Positions 1 through 11,400 of a stretch of 64,000 bases of DNA are shown here, one piece after another. The stretch lies in contig CM063260.1 of the NCBI GenBank assembly GCA_032158295.1, positions 10,706,767-10,770,766 of the forward strand, written 5' to 3'. Source of the DNA: Pycnopodia helianthoides (Eukaryota; Echinodermata; Asteroidea; Forcipulatida; Asteriidae). How positions within the stretch are numbered: position 1 is the stretch's first letter; every line of letters begins with the position of its first letter. A program made the translations under genes and the position numbers. A model generated the notes under the pieces. That model did no database searches, had not been told where the DNA came from, and was given only the letters and a program-made list of their open reading frames with translations.

Positions 1-677
1 TGAACATTGTTTCTTCTTGTAGATTTCACGTTTGTCAAACTCTCACAATAATTATTCAAGAGATTCAGGAATGATTCGGGTGGCAAAGTATCAAGTAATT
101 GCTTGGACGATAGGTGCTGATCCGGATAGACTTTGCGATGCGAGGCAATTCGGAGGGGAATCGCGGGGGGACACTTCAAAGGGCAACATTCTCTGGGTTT
201 TGTTTGACATTTTCCCCCGCAATTATTCTATAAAATCACCGTTGTGAAATGAATAATTCAAAAGCCCCACATTTCCAAAAGAAATCTCCTTCAAAGGAGA
301 TTTTTTTTTGTAAAGAAATAAATCCGTAATAACGAGTCAGAACATTGCACTTGTTGGTCCTGATAATGACTTTTGAAGATTTCCAAAGGATAAGTTTCTT
401 ATAATATTTTACATTGGTCTTTGCAATATTTTCTTTTGCTGGAGATGATGTTTCACGTTACGTTCGGATAACATTTCCACCATGAGCGCTAAAAAGCAAT
501 AACGCGAAGATAACATTTTTCATGACATGGAACGCTTTCAAAATTAGACTTTTTGTTTCGATTAGTGTTTCATATCTTGAGGATTTTCTTACGTACTAAA
601 CAGGCCCCTATTTCACACACAAAAACAAGTTCAGTGCAGCGTATTGTTTGGCAAATAATAAGTTGCGGCTTCGCCTT
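1..677. other. Unassigned stretch
   Basis: No gene or recognisable repeat is seen. The only local structure is a short hairpin at 282-303 (8-bp arms AAATCTCC/GGAGATTT) followed by a run of T. Open frames here are short and lack ATG starts. Confidence 0.5.
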
Positions 678-773
678 TTAAAGGAACATTACAGAATTAG
701 TTGGATTACATAAAGTGCTTACACTGCCAGCAACTGTTTTGTTAGCAAAACCAATTCTGTAGTGTTCCTTTAA
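678..773 (-). mobile_element. MITE family A, internally deleted copy
   Basis: Both ends match family A: AGGAACATTACAGAATT at the left and its near-complement at the right, with TTAA at each junction (678-681 and 770-773). Only about 96 bp remain, against 350-395 bp in the full copies. The segment kept next to the right end is the CTTACACTGCCAGCAACTG block that full copies also carry beside one end. This is therefore a deletion derivative. It has no coding capacity. Confidence 0.85.
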
Positions 774-1175
774 CATGGACTGTTGCGCACAGATTTGGGT
801 TTCCCATACAACCCCTTTAATAAAAAAAAACTACCTTTTTCTCTTATTCAATTCTTCTGTTTTTATGATCCCACGTTTGGCTTGTTTTCTCCATCTCTAC
901 CACCTCGTGCTGTTCCCGACGGTCCAGCCGTATCTTCCCTCAGTTTACGCTTCCAGAAATTAAAATATAATTATGTGCGATGTGCTTTGCAAAACGAGCC
1001 GAGCCGCCCATGATTGCAGACCACATTGTGTCATTCTGTGACATTAAAGCAGCAGTCGTGAACCACAACCACGAAAAAAAACCCAAAAATTTCCCTACTG
1101 TATACGGCACCTAATCTACATCAAATTCCTTCAATGACCTTAAACACGGTGGAGTCAAATTTATTTTACCTTTAC
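774..1175. other. Unassigned stretch
   Basis: AT-rich sequence between two MITEs. No exon-like segment, RNA gene or repeat is recognised. Confidence 0.4.
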
Positions 1176-1586
1176 TTAAAGGCAGTGGATACTTTTGGTA
1201 ATTACTCAAAAAATGAATTACCATAAAAACCTACTTGGTAAGGAGCACCTGAGAGCTGCTGATAGTATAAAACATTGTGAGAAACGACTCCCTCTGAAGT
1301 AGTGTAGTTTTCGAGAAAGCAGTAATTTTTCACTAAAATATTTGAATCTGTGAAAGGCTTAAATTTGAAAGCACACAATTCCATGCCAGTAGGGTGTTTT
1401 TTCTTTCATTATTTTTTGTTGCAACTTCGAAGACCAAAGTTGCACAGGCCTGTTATTGTATGCGTGCTGAGATACACAAAGGATACCGGTCTTTTACTAT
1501 TACCAAAAGTATATCTCGCCTTTAATACACCAAGTGAGGATACTAGTCTTTGACAATTACAAAAAGTATATTATTTCCTTCAAACC
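1176..1586 (-). mobile_element. MITE family B, diverged copy with duplicated end
   Basis: Begins with TTAA then AGGCAGTGGATACTTTTGG, and first ends at 1522-1525 with TTTAA. The interior follows family B in reverse orientation, including the TACTTGGTAAGGAGCACC and GAGCTGCTGATAGTATAAAAC blocks. The terminal ~60 bp is then repeated (about 1526-1586: CACCAAGTGAGGATACTAG, GTCTTTGACAATTAC). One end has thus been duplicated in tandem. Diverged and non-coding. Confidence 0.75.
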
Positions 1587-1885
1587 CGTCTAACGAAACC
1601 AAGGCAGGGCAAAAATAGACCGATCCCTTTTTTTTAAACTGATAAACTCGTTATTTCTACTTGCAGAGGTGAGTTACAAGACTGAGATTGTGTCGGCATG
1701 ATCACAGTTGCCTGCCTTTAAATTGTGACTGCATTCATTCACGTGTTTTACGTCATCATTGAGTTTTAAATATTCATTAAATGTAAATTATTTAAACTCA
1801 AGTCACGCACCGGAGGCAGCGTACTTTAATTTTAGAAGACGAGTCAACATTGTAAAGGTTTCTTGCTCACGTTTTTTTTTAACAC
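1587..1885. other. Unassigned stretch
   Basis: AT-rich, with no feature recognised. Confidence 0.4.
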
Positions 1886-2213
1886 TTATTGTTATTATTA
1901 CATAATTGTGGTAATGAAACCAAGGATGCCTCATAAGTGAACTTAATCACTGTAGCTTGTAAGCCTGATGAAACCTGTAAACAAGGGGTGCTTGAACCAA
2001 CCCCTTTCTCTTCCATGATAAGTGTTCTTGGTTCTTTAACCAATCCTAGTACACGGGACCAACAGCTCAATTTCCCATCCAACAGAGCATTGATGGTAAA
2101 GTCTCTTTGCTTAAGGACCCAAGCGTCACGACCGGGACTCGAACCAACACTCTGCTGATCAAAAAACACAGGAGCTTTGGTCCGATGCTCTGAACCGCTC
2201 TGCCATGACACTC
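1886..2213 (-). mobile_element. tRNA-derived SINE (family 1)
   Basis: Read on the minus strand, the 5' end carries a pol III A-box-like GGCAGAGCGGTTCAG (2190-2204) and a B-box GGTTCGAGTCCCGG (2132-2145), as in tRNA-derived heads. The body continues with the AAGCAAAGAGACTTT block and ends near 1886 in an AATAATAA-type tail. A-rich sequence (2219-2257) lies immediately upstream of the head. Non-coding; the open frames across it are incidental. Confidence 0.8.
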
Positions 2214-2257
2214 CATGCAAAAAAAATAATAATAATAAAAAAAAATAAAAAAAAATT

Positions 2258-2825
2258 GCAGTATAAACTGCATTTGCACTACAAAGAACCAAATATTTTG
2301 TATACTAATTTACAAAGTAGGACCTCACTAGAATTAATAAAGGTTATTGTTATTTGTTTTATTAATGTATACAATATTGCACCGATTGATATATATATTT
2401 ATTGCTCTTACACCAATGTAGGACAACTACATGTACCATTCTTTATCCACTGGGCAATGGTTGCAAGTTACAAATAGTTATGGTAATGACGTGAAAACTG
2501 GAAGTAATCCAATGGGTTTCTGTATGAATTTCACCTGTAAAAATGCCATCACTGGTGTAATTACATACATCGTGTTTATAGATTACACGGAGGACGTAAA
2601 CGCAGACGACATCATCAACAAAAAGTGCGGTAAAATGTCAACCACGAGGAGCCTATGACCGCACGCGATGAGAGCGTCAAGTATGGTGGGCGACACTGAT
2701 AGGTTAGGATAAATGTATCTATAGGAACCAAACAAAAAACTGAACACATTCGTCATACGTAGGTGGTTTTTTTTTTTAACTGATTCGTTCGTTTGTTACC
2801 ATATCAGTGATAAGTGTGTACTGGG
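2258..2825. other. Unassigned stretch
   Basis: AT-rich sequence with an A-rich patch at its left edge. No gene or repeat recognised. Confidence 0.35.
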
Positions 2826-2895
2826 TTCATTTACGTGCACCACACAACACACGGGACAAACATCTTGACGTCCCATCCGAAGGACGAAGCATTAG
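2826..2895 (-). mobile_element. SINE family 1 body fragment
   Basis: Contains the TTTACGTGCACCACACAAC and CCCATCCGAAGGACGAAGC blocks, which recur in the family-1 copies at 38.8 kb and 50.9 kb. No tRNA-like head is present, so this is a truncated relic. Confidence 0.65.
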
Positions 2896-3144
2896 AATAC
2901 GTTTAAAAAAAAACGATAAAATAAAGGCGTAAATCTGGACAGAAACGGACGTACCAAGAAACATTTTGGTACTCTCATTTTTAATGAGTGTAAATTTAGA
3001 CTTTCCAAGCTGCAAAATGTGGATTCTTGCCTTTTTATTTTTTTACGTAGGTTTCATGTAGCGTCATTACTTTTTATCGACTTTTAGAGAACGATCCAAA
3101 AAGTTAATTGCCAATTTGAGGAGCAGAGATCCTAACCCACTAAT

Positions 3145-3381
3145 ATGCCTACACGTTATGAAAACAGAACCAAACTATACGACAGTTATTCAATTTACGG
3201 CGTAATCGATCACGTGGAGAGTCGCCGCATACCACCGGTGTGGTTGAAGGAATCCGCGATATCGATACTCCGAAGCGACGACATCGATGCGGCTCGGATA
3301 ATGTCGTTATCGGATACCCTGGGGGAAAAGGTCCCAGTTTTGATACTGCTAATTCGGTTTGTACAGGGTCTGATTTCATGA
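3145..3381 (+). other. Open frame of uncertain status (78 codons)
   Basis: An ATG-initiated frame runs 78 codons to TGA across a GC-richer patch in AT-rich surroundings. It has no recognisable domain, no signal peptide, no splice evidence and no AATAAA close behind the stop. The complementary strand is also open here, which weakens the case. It could be an exon, a degenerate transposon fragment or chance. Confidence 0.15.
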
Positions 3382-3547
3382 GACGTTCATCGTATGCCGG
3401 AAGTCGCATGTGAGATTCGAAAAGCTGACGGGCAGGACGACAGGCTTTTTTTTTCTTCTCTATACGCGAACATCATTTTGTTTGTTTACTTTATTCTTCT
3501 GTTGTTTTCACAAAGATTAATCCTGTAAGGCCGTCTTGGTTACACTT

Positions 3548-3645
3548 AGACTTGTGGACAAGTCGTTAATGTTTGTGCGGCCGGTGATAGTCGAGTTGCG
3601 GTGCATTATTGTCGAGTCGCGGTTTAACGACTTGTCCACAAGTCT
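3548..3645. repeat. Inverted repeat, 22-bp perfect arms
   Basis: Arms at 3548-3569 and 3624-3645 are perfect complements (AGACTTGTGGACAAGTCG... and its reverse complement). They enclose a ~54-nt loop containing a short direct repeat (GTCGAGTTGCGGT and GTCGAGTCGCGGT). RNA from either strand would form a 22-bp duplex. Confidence 0.85.
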
Positions 3646-3789
3646 AGGTTACACTTTGGTTGAATCTATCAACAATTATTTTGATTCGGGTGTTTGTTTG
3701 GAGGTGGGTGGGGAAATTCCCGTTTGTATTCTCCAGTTCCAAGTCAATATACTACCCATTGACAGGCAGTACAACAATTTGGTATACTT

Positions 3790-4345
3790 GTCACCGGGGT
3801 GGGGGTACCCAATTGGGTAAAATGTTTACCCTCATTTTGAGAAGAATTTTCATTCATTACATTGTTATACCCCACATGGGGTATAGTTTATTGGTTAACC
3901 CAGTGTTTACCAAATCTATATAGAGAAGATTATTCCAACGTGTGAAACAATATAATCGGAATAGTTTATTACTTTTAGTTTCACTTCATTAATTCACCCA
4001 ATCGGAGATCCTCTCATTTGGAGAAGGAGAATCCAATCAGGGTAGGAACATATCCCAATTGGGGTAAAGCACTGCTTTCATTGTCACTTCAATGGTTTAC
4101 CCAATTGGGAACCTCTTCATTAGGAGAAGGACATTCCAATCGGGGTACAATAAATATCCCAATTGGTTGCAGCTGTCACCCCGAAGTTTGGAATAAACTG
4201 ATATGTGCATAGAGAGAGGAAGGGAAATAAAAGGTAACCTACCCCAAAAGGGATAGTTTTGTTGTCTCGAAGGGACACCATCTCTACCCCCATTGGATGA
4301 AGGGGGACTTCTAATCGTTCTCGAAGACATACCCCTATTGGGATA
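3790..4345. repeat. Degenerate array of CCCAATTGGG-type motifs
   Basis: At least eight near-palindromic motifs of the form ACCCAATTGGGTAA occur here. A larger unit is imperfectly duplicated at about 3996-4070 and 4095-4170: CCCAATCGG/CCCAATTGG, then CATTTGGAGAAGGA/CATTAGGAGAAGGA, then CCAATC-GGGGTA. Another cluster of the motif is at 29578-29625. No protein is implied. Confidence 0.65.
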
Positions 4346-5149
4346 TTTAAGTGGTGACGGCGAGTTTCACGACCACACATTGACACAACACGCCTAATAA
4401 TGACCAACTCGACGAGACACTTCCAATAACTGACTGGAACTACGTCTATTTGCTCTAAGCACACGCGCATGGGTTTACAGATCAATTTTTTCTCCCCTAT
4501 TAAATAGAGTGTGGACCAAAAAGGGCTTGTGGAGAGATCCAATCAGATAAAAACAACAAAATGAGTCAGGATGGGCTAATAACTGGCTACAAAATGTCCA
4601 TAGATGCGTCAATATTAACACTACACATTCATCTGATATTTCTGTTCAAACAACGCTATCATTTAAGCGCATCATACGTGTTTCGTACGGCGCCGTCGCG
4701 CGTGCACACAGAGATGCGATTTCCAAGTTTGCTTTGCAATTCCTTAAAACATATTGCCACTCGAAGAAGAAGGGAAAAAAAAGAAAAACTGTATTGTGTA
4801 TGGTGTGTGGTGCTCGACGTTTAGTCTCGGCACAAGCCGTTCTTATCTGAAACTGTCACACGAACGATCCAGGTGTTCAAAAGGTGAGCCTTCCCTTCGC
4901 TGTTATAACGCAACACCAGCCGTGCGTCTTGGGGCCAAGACCACGATGTGGACTAATGTCTATTTATTCCGGTTCAATTAATACTCGGTATGTCATTGCT
5001 GTAGTTATCTCTAAATCAACATTGATTTTCCTGACCACAAGGGGGGGGGGGGGCTGTGGAACGTGTGTCACTTTTTAAGACGGCTTTACTCCGTCTGTTG
5101 GTAATTCGACCTCACAGCCTCGCTAAGATTACAAAGGTAGACGGACGCC
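4346..5149. other. Unassigned stretch with a G13 run
   Basis: No gene recognised. A pure run of 13 G occupies 5041-5053. Short open frames here have no coding character. Confidence 0.4.
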
Positions 5150-5543
5150 GTAAAGGCAAAGATACCTTTGGTTTTTGGAACCGTTCGATTGTTTTTAATC
5201 CTATATGAATGTAGATATATACAATAAAACTAACCTGTGAAAATATCATTTCAAAAGGTGGTAGCGTTTTTCAGATATCGCCGAAAGTCCGGAGCGGTTA
5301 TTCTCCAAGCAGGAAGAATAATCCGCAATTGGAATACACAATCTGAGAAACGTTTCTGACAGAAACGCTTCTCAGATTCAAACAAATTTCTGAAAAAAAA
5401 CTGATATATTTTTCCATAACCATATTTAGTGAAATGATTCTCAAAATGCTTTATACTATCGAAAGCTGCTGTACCTCTAACCAAGTAAGTTTGTACTGCC
5501 ATTAATTTTAAGAGTGATTACCAATCGTATACCTTCCCTTTAA
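5150..5543 (-). mobile_element. MITE family C
   Basis: The left end is GTAAAGGCAAAGATACCTTTG and the right end CGTATACCTTCCCTTTAA, approximate inverted repeats with a TTAA-type junction. Internal blocks AACTAACCTGTGAAAATAT and CAGATATCGCCGAAAG identify family C. Near the centre, 5341-5377 is an almost perfect 37-bp palindrome, so the element is a foldback. Non-coding. Confidence 0.85.
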
Positions 5544-5917
5544 AAGAGTTACACACGAGAGCGTAAATTCATTCCCATTCTCCAGTTTGGATCAAACCAA
5601 TAGAGCAAGCTGGTCTCTCTCTCTATGATCAAAGACACCGTTCAACCAGTGACAGTGCCATCACCATTATGCAGTTTTTTAATGTTTTTATTTCGATTGC
5701 GGCAAATCGAAGGGAAAAAAAGCAGTGGTGATTTGGGAGACCTTCAATTGCTTTTAACTCGACTTGGATAGAAATTCAGACACGACAATTTCCCTGGCGG
5801 TTTGGAACCGGTATGAGTTTTATAAGGGAGTGAGCCTTCAAACTTGAATATAAAAGCAAAGTGTTTGTTTACGATAATGACCAATGCGTGCCTCGAAAAA
5901 GCTCGTAGATAACGTTG
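5544..5917. other. Unassigned stretch
   Basis: No gene or repeat family recognised. Confidence 0.35.
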
Positions 5918-6605
5918 GTTAGCCTATACTGTCAAAGACCAGTATCCAAACTGTATGTTCCCAACATACACATGTACATGAAAATAACAAACATGTGAAA
6001 GTTTAAGCTCAATGGGGCATCGGAGTCACAAGAAAATGGTGGAGAAATCCCTTTCAATGTTTTTGCACTATTTTCCCAAAATCAGATTTCAGACTCACTA
6101 TATACTGCCTAAGAACAAAAAACTGTTTTACTTATTTCTCAAAAGCTATAGATAGTTCCCAGTAGACGCCATCTTTGCGGGCAAATTGCATTTTGGCTTG
6201 CAGGTGCGTCAAACGCTCAACTTATTAACGCAGCCGCGTTGTTCACTGACCAATCCTGCAATGAGTTTCGTGAAATGCGCGCGTGTTGCACGCCGTTCTC
6301 ACACGAAACGCACGACTGTTTATTCTAAACTGCCCGTAAAGATGGCCGATTTACGTCACACTGCAACCTATCTATATAAGCGTATAAAGTGTGAGCTTAA
6401 TCTCAATTGGTCATCGAAAACAAAATAACATAGTAAAGAACCACGTTACATGTTTTCACTGTTTTCAACCATCTGGTTTTGGACTCGGGCATTTCAGGCC
6501 AACATATTTCAGAGGGGACGTTTTCCACCACGACCATCTTTGTATACAAGCTATGTATAAAATCTGTGATTATTTCTACTTCAAATTTTACCAATATCAC
6601 ACAAC
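5918..6605. mobile_element. Diverged family A/B-like MITE split by a second MITE
   Basis: The left part (5918-6165) has the family-B blocks GTCAAAGACCAGTATCC and AATAACAAACATGTGAAAG. The right part (about 6385-6605) resumes with CTCAATTGGTCATCGAAAAC and a family-A-like ending. Between them, 6169-6188 and 6330-6350 form approximate ~20-bp inverted repeats (GCCATCTTTGCGGGCA / TGCCCGTAAAGATGGC), consistent with a second short element inserted into the first. Confidence 0.6.
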
Positions 6606-6607
6606 CT

Positions 6608-6958
6608 TTAAAGGCAAAGTATACCTTTGTTTTTTTTTTAATCTTACATAAATGTAGATAAATACAAGAAAACTAACCTGTGAAAATTTCATTTTAAAAG
6701 GTGGTAACGTTTTGGAGATATCGCCAACAATCTGGAGCGGTTATGTCCACGCATGAAGAATAATCCCTAATATACACAATCCCAGATTCAAATTTTGGGG
6801 AATAAAAATTCACATCTTTTTCCATATCCACATTATTTTGAATTGAAATATTTCTCAAATTTGCTTTATACTATCGAAGGTTGCTGTACTTCTAACCAAG
6901 TAAGTTTTTATTGCCATACATGTTTAGAGTGATTACCAATCGCGTACCTTCCCTTTAA
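6608..6958 (-). mobile_element. MITE family C
   Basis: Starts TTAA-AGGCAAAGTATACC and ends GGTA-type CGCGTACCTTCCCTTTAA (TTAA at 6608-6611 and 6955-6958). The interior matches the 5150 copy: AACTAACCTGTGAAAATTTC, GGAGATATCGCCAACAATC, TACTTCTAACCAAGTAAG. It lacks the large central palindrome of that copy. Non-coding. Confidence 0.85.
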
Positions 6959-7043
6959 CGGACGAGGATGGGTCATCGTGATGGGTGAAGGGTTAAAGGT
7001 CACACTTGAGGGCCCGTCTCGGATCCTGTAGGCGTATCCGGTG

Positions 7044-7407
7044 TTAAAGACACTGGACACTATTGGTAATTGTCAAAGACCAGTCTTCTCACTTGGTGTA
7101 TCTCAACATATGCACAAATAACAAACCTGTGAAAATTTGAACTCAATTGCTCGTCGAAGTTGCAATATAATAATGGAAGAAAAAACACCCTTGTCCATGT
7201 TGTCACTCAAAGTTGTGTGCTTTCAGATGCTTGAATTCAAATATTTTTACTGAGAAATTACTTCTTTCTCAAAAACTACGTTACTTCAGAGGGAGCCATT
7301 TCTCACTATGATATATACTATTAACAGCTCTCCATTGCTCGTTACCAAGTAAGTTTTTATGCTAACAATCATTTTGAGTAGTTACCAATAGTGTCCAGTG
7401 CCTTTAA
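7044..7407 (+). mobile_element. MITE family B, full copy
   Basis: TTAA lies at both ends (7044-7047 and 7404-7407), flanking inverted termini AGACACTGGACACTATTGG and CCAATAGTGTCCAGTGCCT. Internal blocks are CTTCTCACTTGGTGTATC, ATAACAAACCTGTGAAAAT and TACGTTACTTCAGAGGGAG. The centre carries only a 10-bp palindrome (TTGAATTCAA), unlike the copies at 45.1 and 59.8 kb. Non-autonomous. Confidence 0.9.
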
Positions 7408-10147
7408 AAGGATACCGCATCGTTTAATAAAGGGATGGGTCGGTCACGGATACATAGATCTAATGCGTCCATTCATGGCTGTCTGCTTGTTGTAGCCAAA
7501 TTATTCACCTACAAATATTCATTTCCTTGCAAGTTCCGCACGGAGCCGAATAATCAGGTCTCTGAAACTCAGGAATACAGAGCACTGTTCTTATAATACG
7601 AAGAACAACATGCGATAACTCACGCCATAGTGAGATATACTAACCGGCGTGCTGGTTATTGCATGTGAACGAGACACCGACGATCGGGTATTTTTTCCAT
7701 TAATTACCCTTTTAAATCTTTCAACGTGACAGCCGCGTGGCACGGACATTGGTTTCAAAAAATTCTAAAACTATTTTTTTTAAAAGGCAGGATCAGTGAG
7801 AAGAGGTACCGAGAATAATATATTTGTTTTAATGAATGAATTGTGACAAGTGTGACTCTTAAAATATCATATTATACCGAGTTGGGAATACATTTGTTAG
7901 TCTTTGTGTTTAAGGGCGCAACGCACAGAGTGTGAAAACACACTTGTCATTTAATACTCCGACGAGGAAGTGACTTTTGCAAGGCTAGTCTTTCGTCCAG
8001 CGCGGTGAATTTTTCTTGTATTTCTGGCTGTAAGGTCTCCTATGGGAAAACAATATTGAAAACCGCTGAATGCAGAAGACCTCGATTTTGCAACGATTGT
8101 ACGAATTAATTCTTGCTGAGGCTGACTGAAATGTGTCAACGCGGATGGTTGAAGAAAAACTTGTGTCCGTAGAGAAGCTCGTAATTGAACCCTTTCGAAT
8201 AATGTCTTTTGAGTACAAACGAAATAGATTTTATTTTTTTAAGGTTTTTTTGTTGTTTTAGTAAATAACAAAATCTTAGTTAAGGTTCGATATTTTGGGT
8301 GGTTGTGTCTGCCAATTTGTTGTTTCTCAATAACCTGAAATGAAGAGTTGTCTACAATAAAAGAGGTCGGCATTCGATTAGCTTTACCCGAACCATGGAA
8401 CCGTTCAGAATCGATAACATAGCCTTGTTTCGATTCTTCATTAATCGACAGGATTCCAACCAGCCGGAGTCGCTAATTACAGCTCTTTTGATATGTCGAT
8501 TACCTGTGCTCGAGAGCACAATCGGTTAATAGAGGAAACAAGCGAATACACCGGAATACCCATCGTTACTGTTTACAATTTTGTAGTGACGAATGTCTCG
8601 ATTAAACTATACCCGACCCGACCGGTTATTCGTTGTTCAACTGTCGATTTTCATTCCCCGATTGAACTGTGCACGACTACAGAATCGCTCGAGCGCAGAT
8701 AACTCGAGTCTTTATTTCGAACCCAGAAAATGCAGAGACAAGAGAGAATCTGGGGCCCGTAAGCTCAGAGAGCAAAATAACTAAATACCACAAGAGAAAA
8801 TAAATGATCAATAAGAACCCGGTGCGTCTATATTCGCCCTATTAAGTTTGATTATTGCGTGCTTACGACAAACACCGCCCCCATTACTTGCTTTTAAATG
8901 AGTGCAACTCGTTGTGTTTGTTCCTTCCCCCCTCGATCTCCCTATCCGCTCCTATTTCTTTCGAAAAAAACGGGGAAAAACCAATAATAGCATCGTCATT
9001 GTTAGAGAGCAGGGGAGCCCCACGGACAATCCGCATGAGTGATTTGGGTCGAGATCGGTGAAAACATGTTTGTAAATTGAGGTGGCTGCCGGGTTTGTTT
9101 GATGTCTCATGTCGGATTTTTTTTTGAAGGAGTGTGAAAATTGAGGTGACCTGTCCATCGGCAGCTTCAGTATTGGGTATAGTCACAATGGGTTGCTGTA
9201 AATGTGGATTTCTTCTGATTTGATGCAAATTTTCAGGGAACGTGAAGTCGAGAGAGAAAGACATCGACAGGTTTTGGTTTTGGGTAATAGAGAGCTAAAA
9301 TTGGAAAGTAATTTTGGAGAGGTTCGTGCGCACGAGTGAGCCCATGAAGTTTGAAATTTAACAGCGATCAAAAAAACGTATCCAGAAATTGAGTTTTAAC
9401 TGGAAGGAAGGAAGTTTCACGCGTGAGCACAAAACGAATGACCCAACTTTCTCATTCCTAGTATTCCCAAGTGTTGGATATGATTTCCCTTCAGAATTCC
9501 GAACTGCAGCAGTCTTGATGGATGCTAACTTCAAAGCTGATTTTGTTTTCGAGTACAGACCCTTTGCCTAAATCACTAATCCTATAAAATAGATCTGTCG
9601 TTTATACGTGCGTTGGCTTAGCGCCAACAATGATAAGCCCACGACACGCAGCGAGCGATCCGTTTAAATTTAGAAGAAAAGACGTAAAACAGCAAAGAAA
9701 TCCTAACAACATCCCAGACCTTGCAGTGGGCGCTTTCATATAAAATTTAAAAAAGTGCTTGTGGCACGGCTGTGTGGCGTCAACTTTTCAACTAAATTGT
9801 ATGAATGATCATGCAGTCTATACACTCATTCTAATCTTCTTGTTTTCCACAAACACATCAGTCAACCAACTTGTGAAATTGTCACCGAGACGTTCGCGAT
9901 TCCGTTAAAATCGGTAAATAAGAGTCTGCGCAGTGTCACGTTCTCATTGTTGCTTCACAAGGACCGCGGCTTCAGATGAAACCTCGTCGCAAACGGCGAC
10001 ATTTTAAGCCATGAGATATTTGCGGACAAGTGGGTCCTGGTAACACGTCTCTAAACACTTAGGCCAGACTGACTTAATCTGTGCGGACGTGATGACTGGA
10101 AATGCCTAAATTAAGAACCTGGTGGGCCCATTTTCATATAGAGCTGC
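7408..10147. other. Unassigned 2.7-kb stretch
   Basis: No repeat family or convincing exon is recognised. Frames at 8884-9264 (minus) and 9389-9571 (plus) are open, but start at non-ATG codons, have no domain and no paired splice sites. The region could be intron or intergenic DNA, or hold regulatory sequence not visible by eye. Confidence 0.35.
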
Positions 10148-10532
10148 TTAAAGGAATATTACAGAATTGGTTTTTGCTAACAAAACGGTTGCTGGCAGTG
10201 TAAGCACTTTATGTAATCCACCATATACATAAACTGACAAACCTGTAGAAGTTTGAGATCAATCGGCCATCTGGGTCACGAGAAAATAGTGAAAAACCGA
10301 TTACACATTTGCATGAAATCATATAGGGTCAACAAATGAATAAAACGCTCACTGAGCGATAAACTCCAATCGGAAAATTAGTTTATTCATTTCTCATAAA
10401 ATATGGCATTTCAGACAGAAATATTTCAAGGGATGTTTTCTACTATCATCATCATTAGACCGTGTAAGTTTTATGTAAATCTGTGATCAAAAAGTATATT
10501 TTACAATTACCAATTTTGTAATGTTCCTTTAA
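10148..10532 (+). mobile_element. MITE family A, full copy
   Basis: TTAA lies at 10148-10151 and 10529-10532. Termini are AGGAATATTACAGAATTGG and its near-complement CCAATTTTGTAATGTTCCT. Internal blocks: CAAACCTGTAGAAGTTTGAG, GAGAAAATAGTGAAAAACCG, ACGCTCACTGAGCGATAAAC, and a CATCATCATTAGACC segment near the right end. TTAA junctions are typical of piggyBac-type transposition. No transposase is encoded. Confidence 0.9.
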
Positions 10533-10730
10533 CAGCCGCTGTTGTGCTTACTGTGCGAGTTTCGACAAATGCATGCTAACCTTGCTATACTGTATGAACA
10601 TGAATGGCGTATAATAATGCAATTTCATCTTGAACGTGCAGGCTGGCCGCCCAAATTTCTTGCTAGCCCGTGAAATACGCTTACGCTCAAGCAAATTTGT
10701 CTGCTACAGTAAACTTGCTGACCGTGCAAT

Positions 10731-10760
10731 AGACTGTGCAAGTCTCGCGCGTATTCGTAC
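10731..10760 (+). repeat. Terminus of a short inverted-repeat element (family H)
   Basis: TGTGCAAGTCTCGCGCGTA at 10735-10753 is identical to 43594-43612. The flanking bases match the inverted end of the element at 44092-44125 (GACTGTGCAAGTCTCGC then CGTATTCG). No opposite end is identified here, so this appears to be a solo or truncated terminus. Confidence 0.55.
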
Positions 10761-10869
10761 ATTGGGACCCGTTAAGTGCGTGAGTTTGTCTCCCAAAACG
10801 TGGTCCCAAAAATGTTCGATTTGCACGGTCTATATGACCTTCGTGAGAACTGTATAAGCCTAATGCTCT

Positions 10870-11125
10870 CTCTGATAAAAATCATAAGATCAGAAAGATT
10901 TGATTATGCTGTTTGAAGTGATATATTCCATACAGAGCATACGTGGACAGCCCATCAAAACGATAACTAGTTATAAAATTGTACAGAGCACAGACAAATT
11001 GACTGGAAACGAACCCGCGACCTTTCGAATACCGCGTGCGTGCTCTGCCACCTGAGGAGCTAATCAGCCCCTTACAGGGGGTGTCACTTCTGCCAATCAT
11101 CTGTAAGCTCTGTGGGGCATGAGCT
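10870..11125 (-). mobile_element. tRNA-derived SINE (family 2)
   Basis: On the minus strand, TTAGCTCCTCAGGTGGCAGA gives a tRNA-like D arm (GCTC...GAGC stem). About 40 nt later GGTCGCGGGTTCGTTTCC gives a B-box/T-arm-like sequence. The T stem does not pair well and no acceptor stem forms, so it is not a functional tRNA. The body runs toward lower coordinates without a clear tail. Confidence 0.65.
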
Positions 11126-11400
11126 CGCTTCCACAAAGAGCTGGGAGCTGATATGAAGTGGGAATCAGTCTCAACTGTCAAAGCAAAGTGTGATGTCACA
11201 ATGCAAATCAAGAAACGGTAATACTGACATCTCAGCTTAAAAGCTGACTCTCTGTGCCTTGTTTCAATCGAGCCGTGGGCCCAATTTCACGGCTGTGCTT
11301 ACCGCGGAATTTCTCTGCCGCACCTGCCTTACGGCCCATAAAAAAAAAGTACGCACCGCACAGGTTTCCTAGGGTGTACTTTTGGTAATTCCTCCTCAAG

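Noticed and set aside
282..309. Hairpin followed by a T run, like a bacterial intrinsic terminator
   Set aside because: The context is eukaryotic; no transcription unit ends here and T runs are frequent.
11000..11075. Possible tRNA gene on the minus strand
   Set aside because: The D arm pairs but the T stem does not; it is a SINE head.
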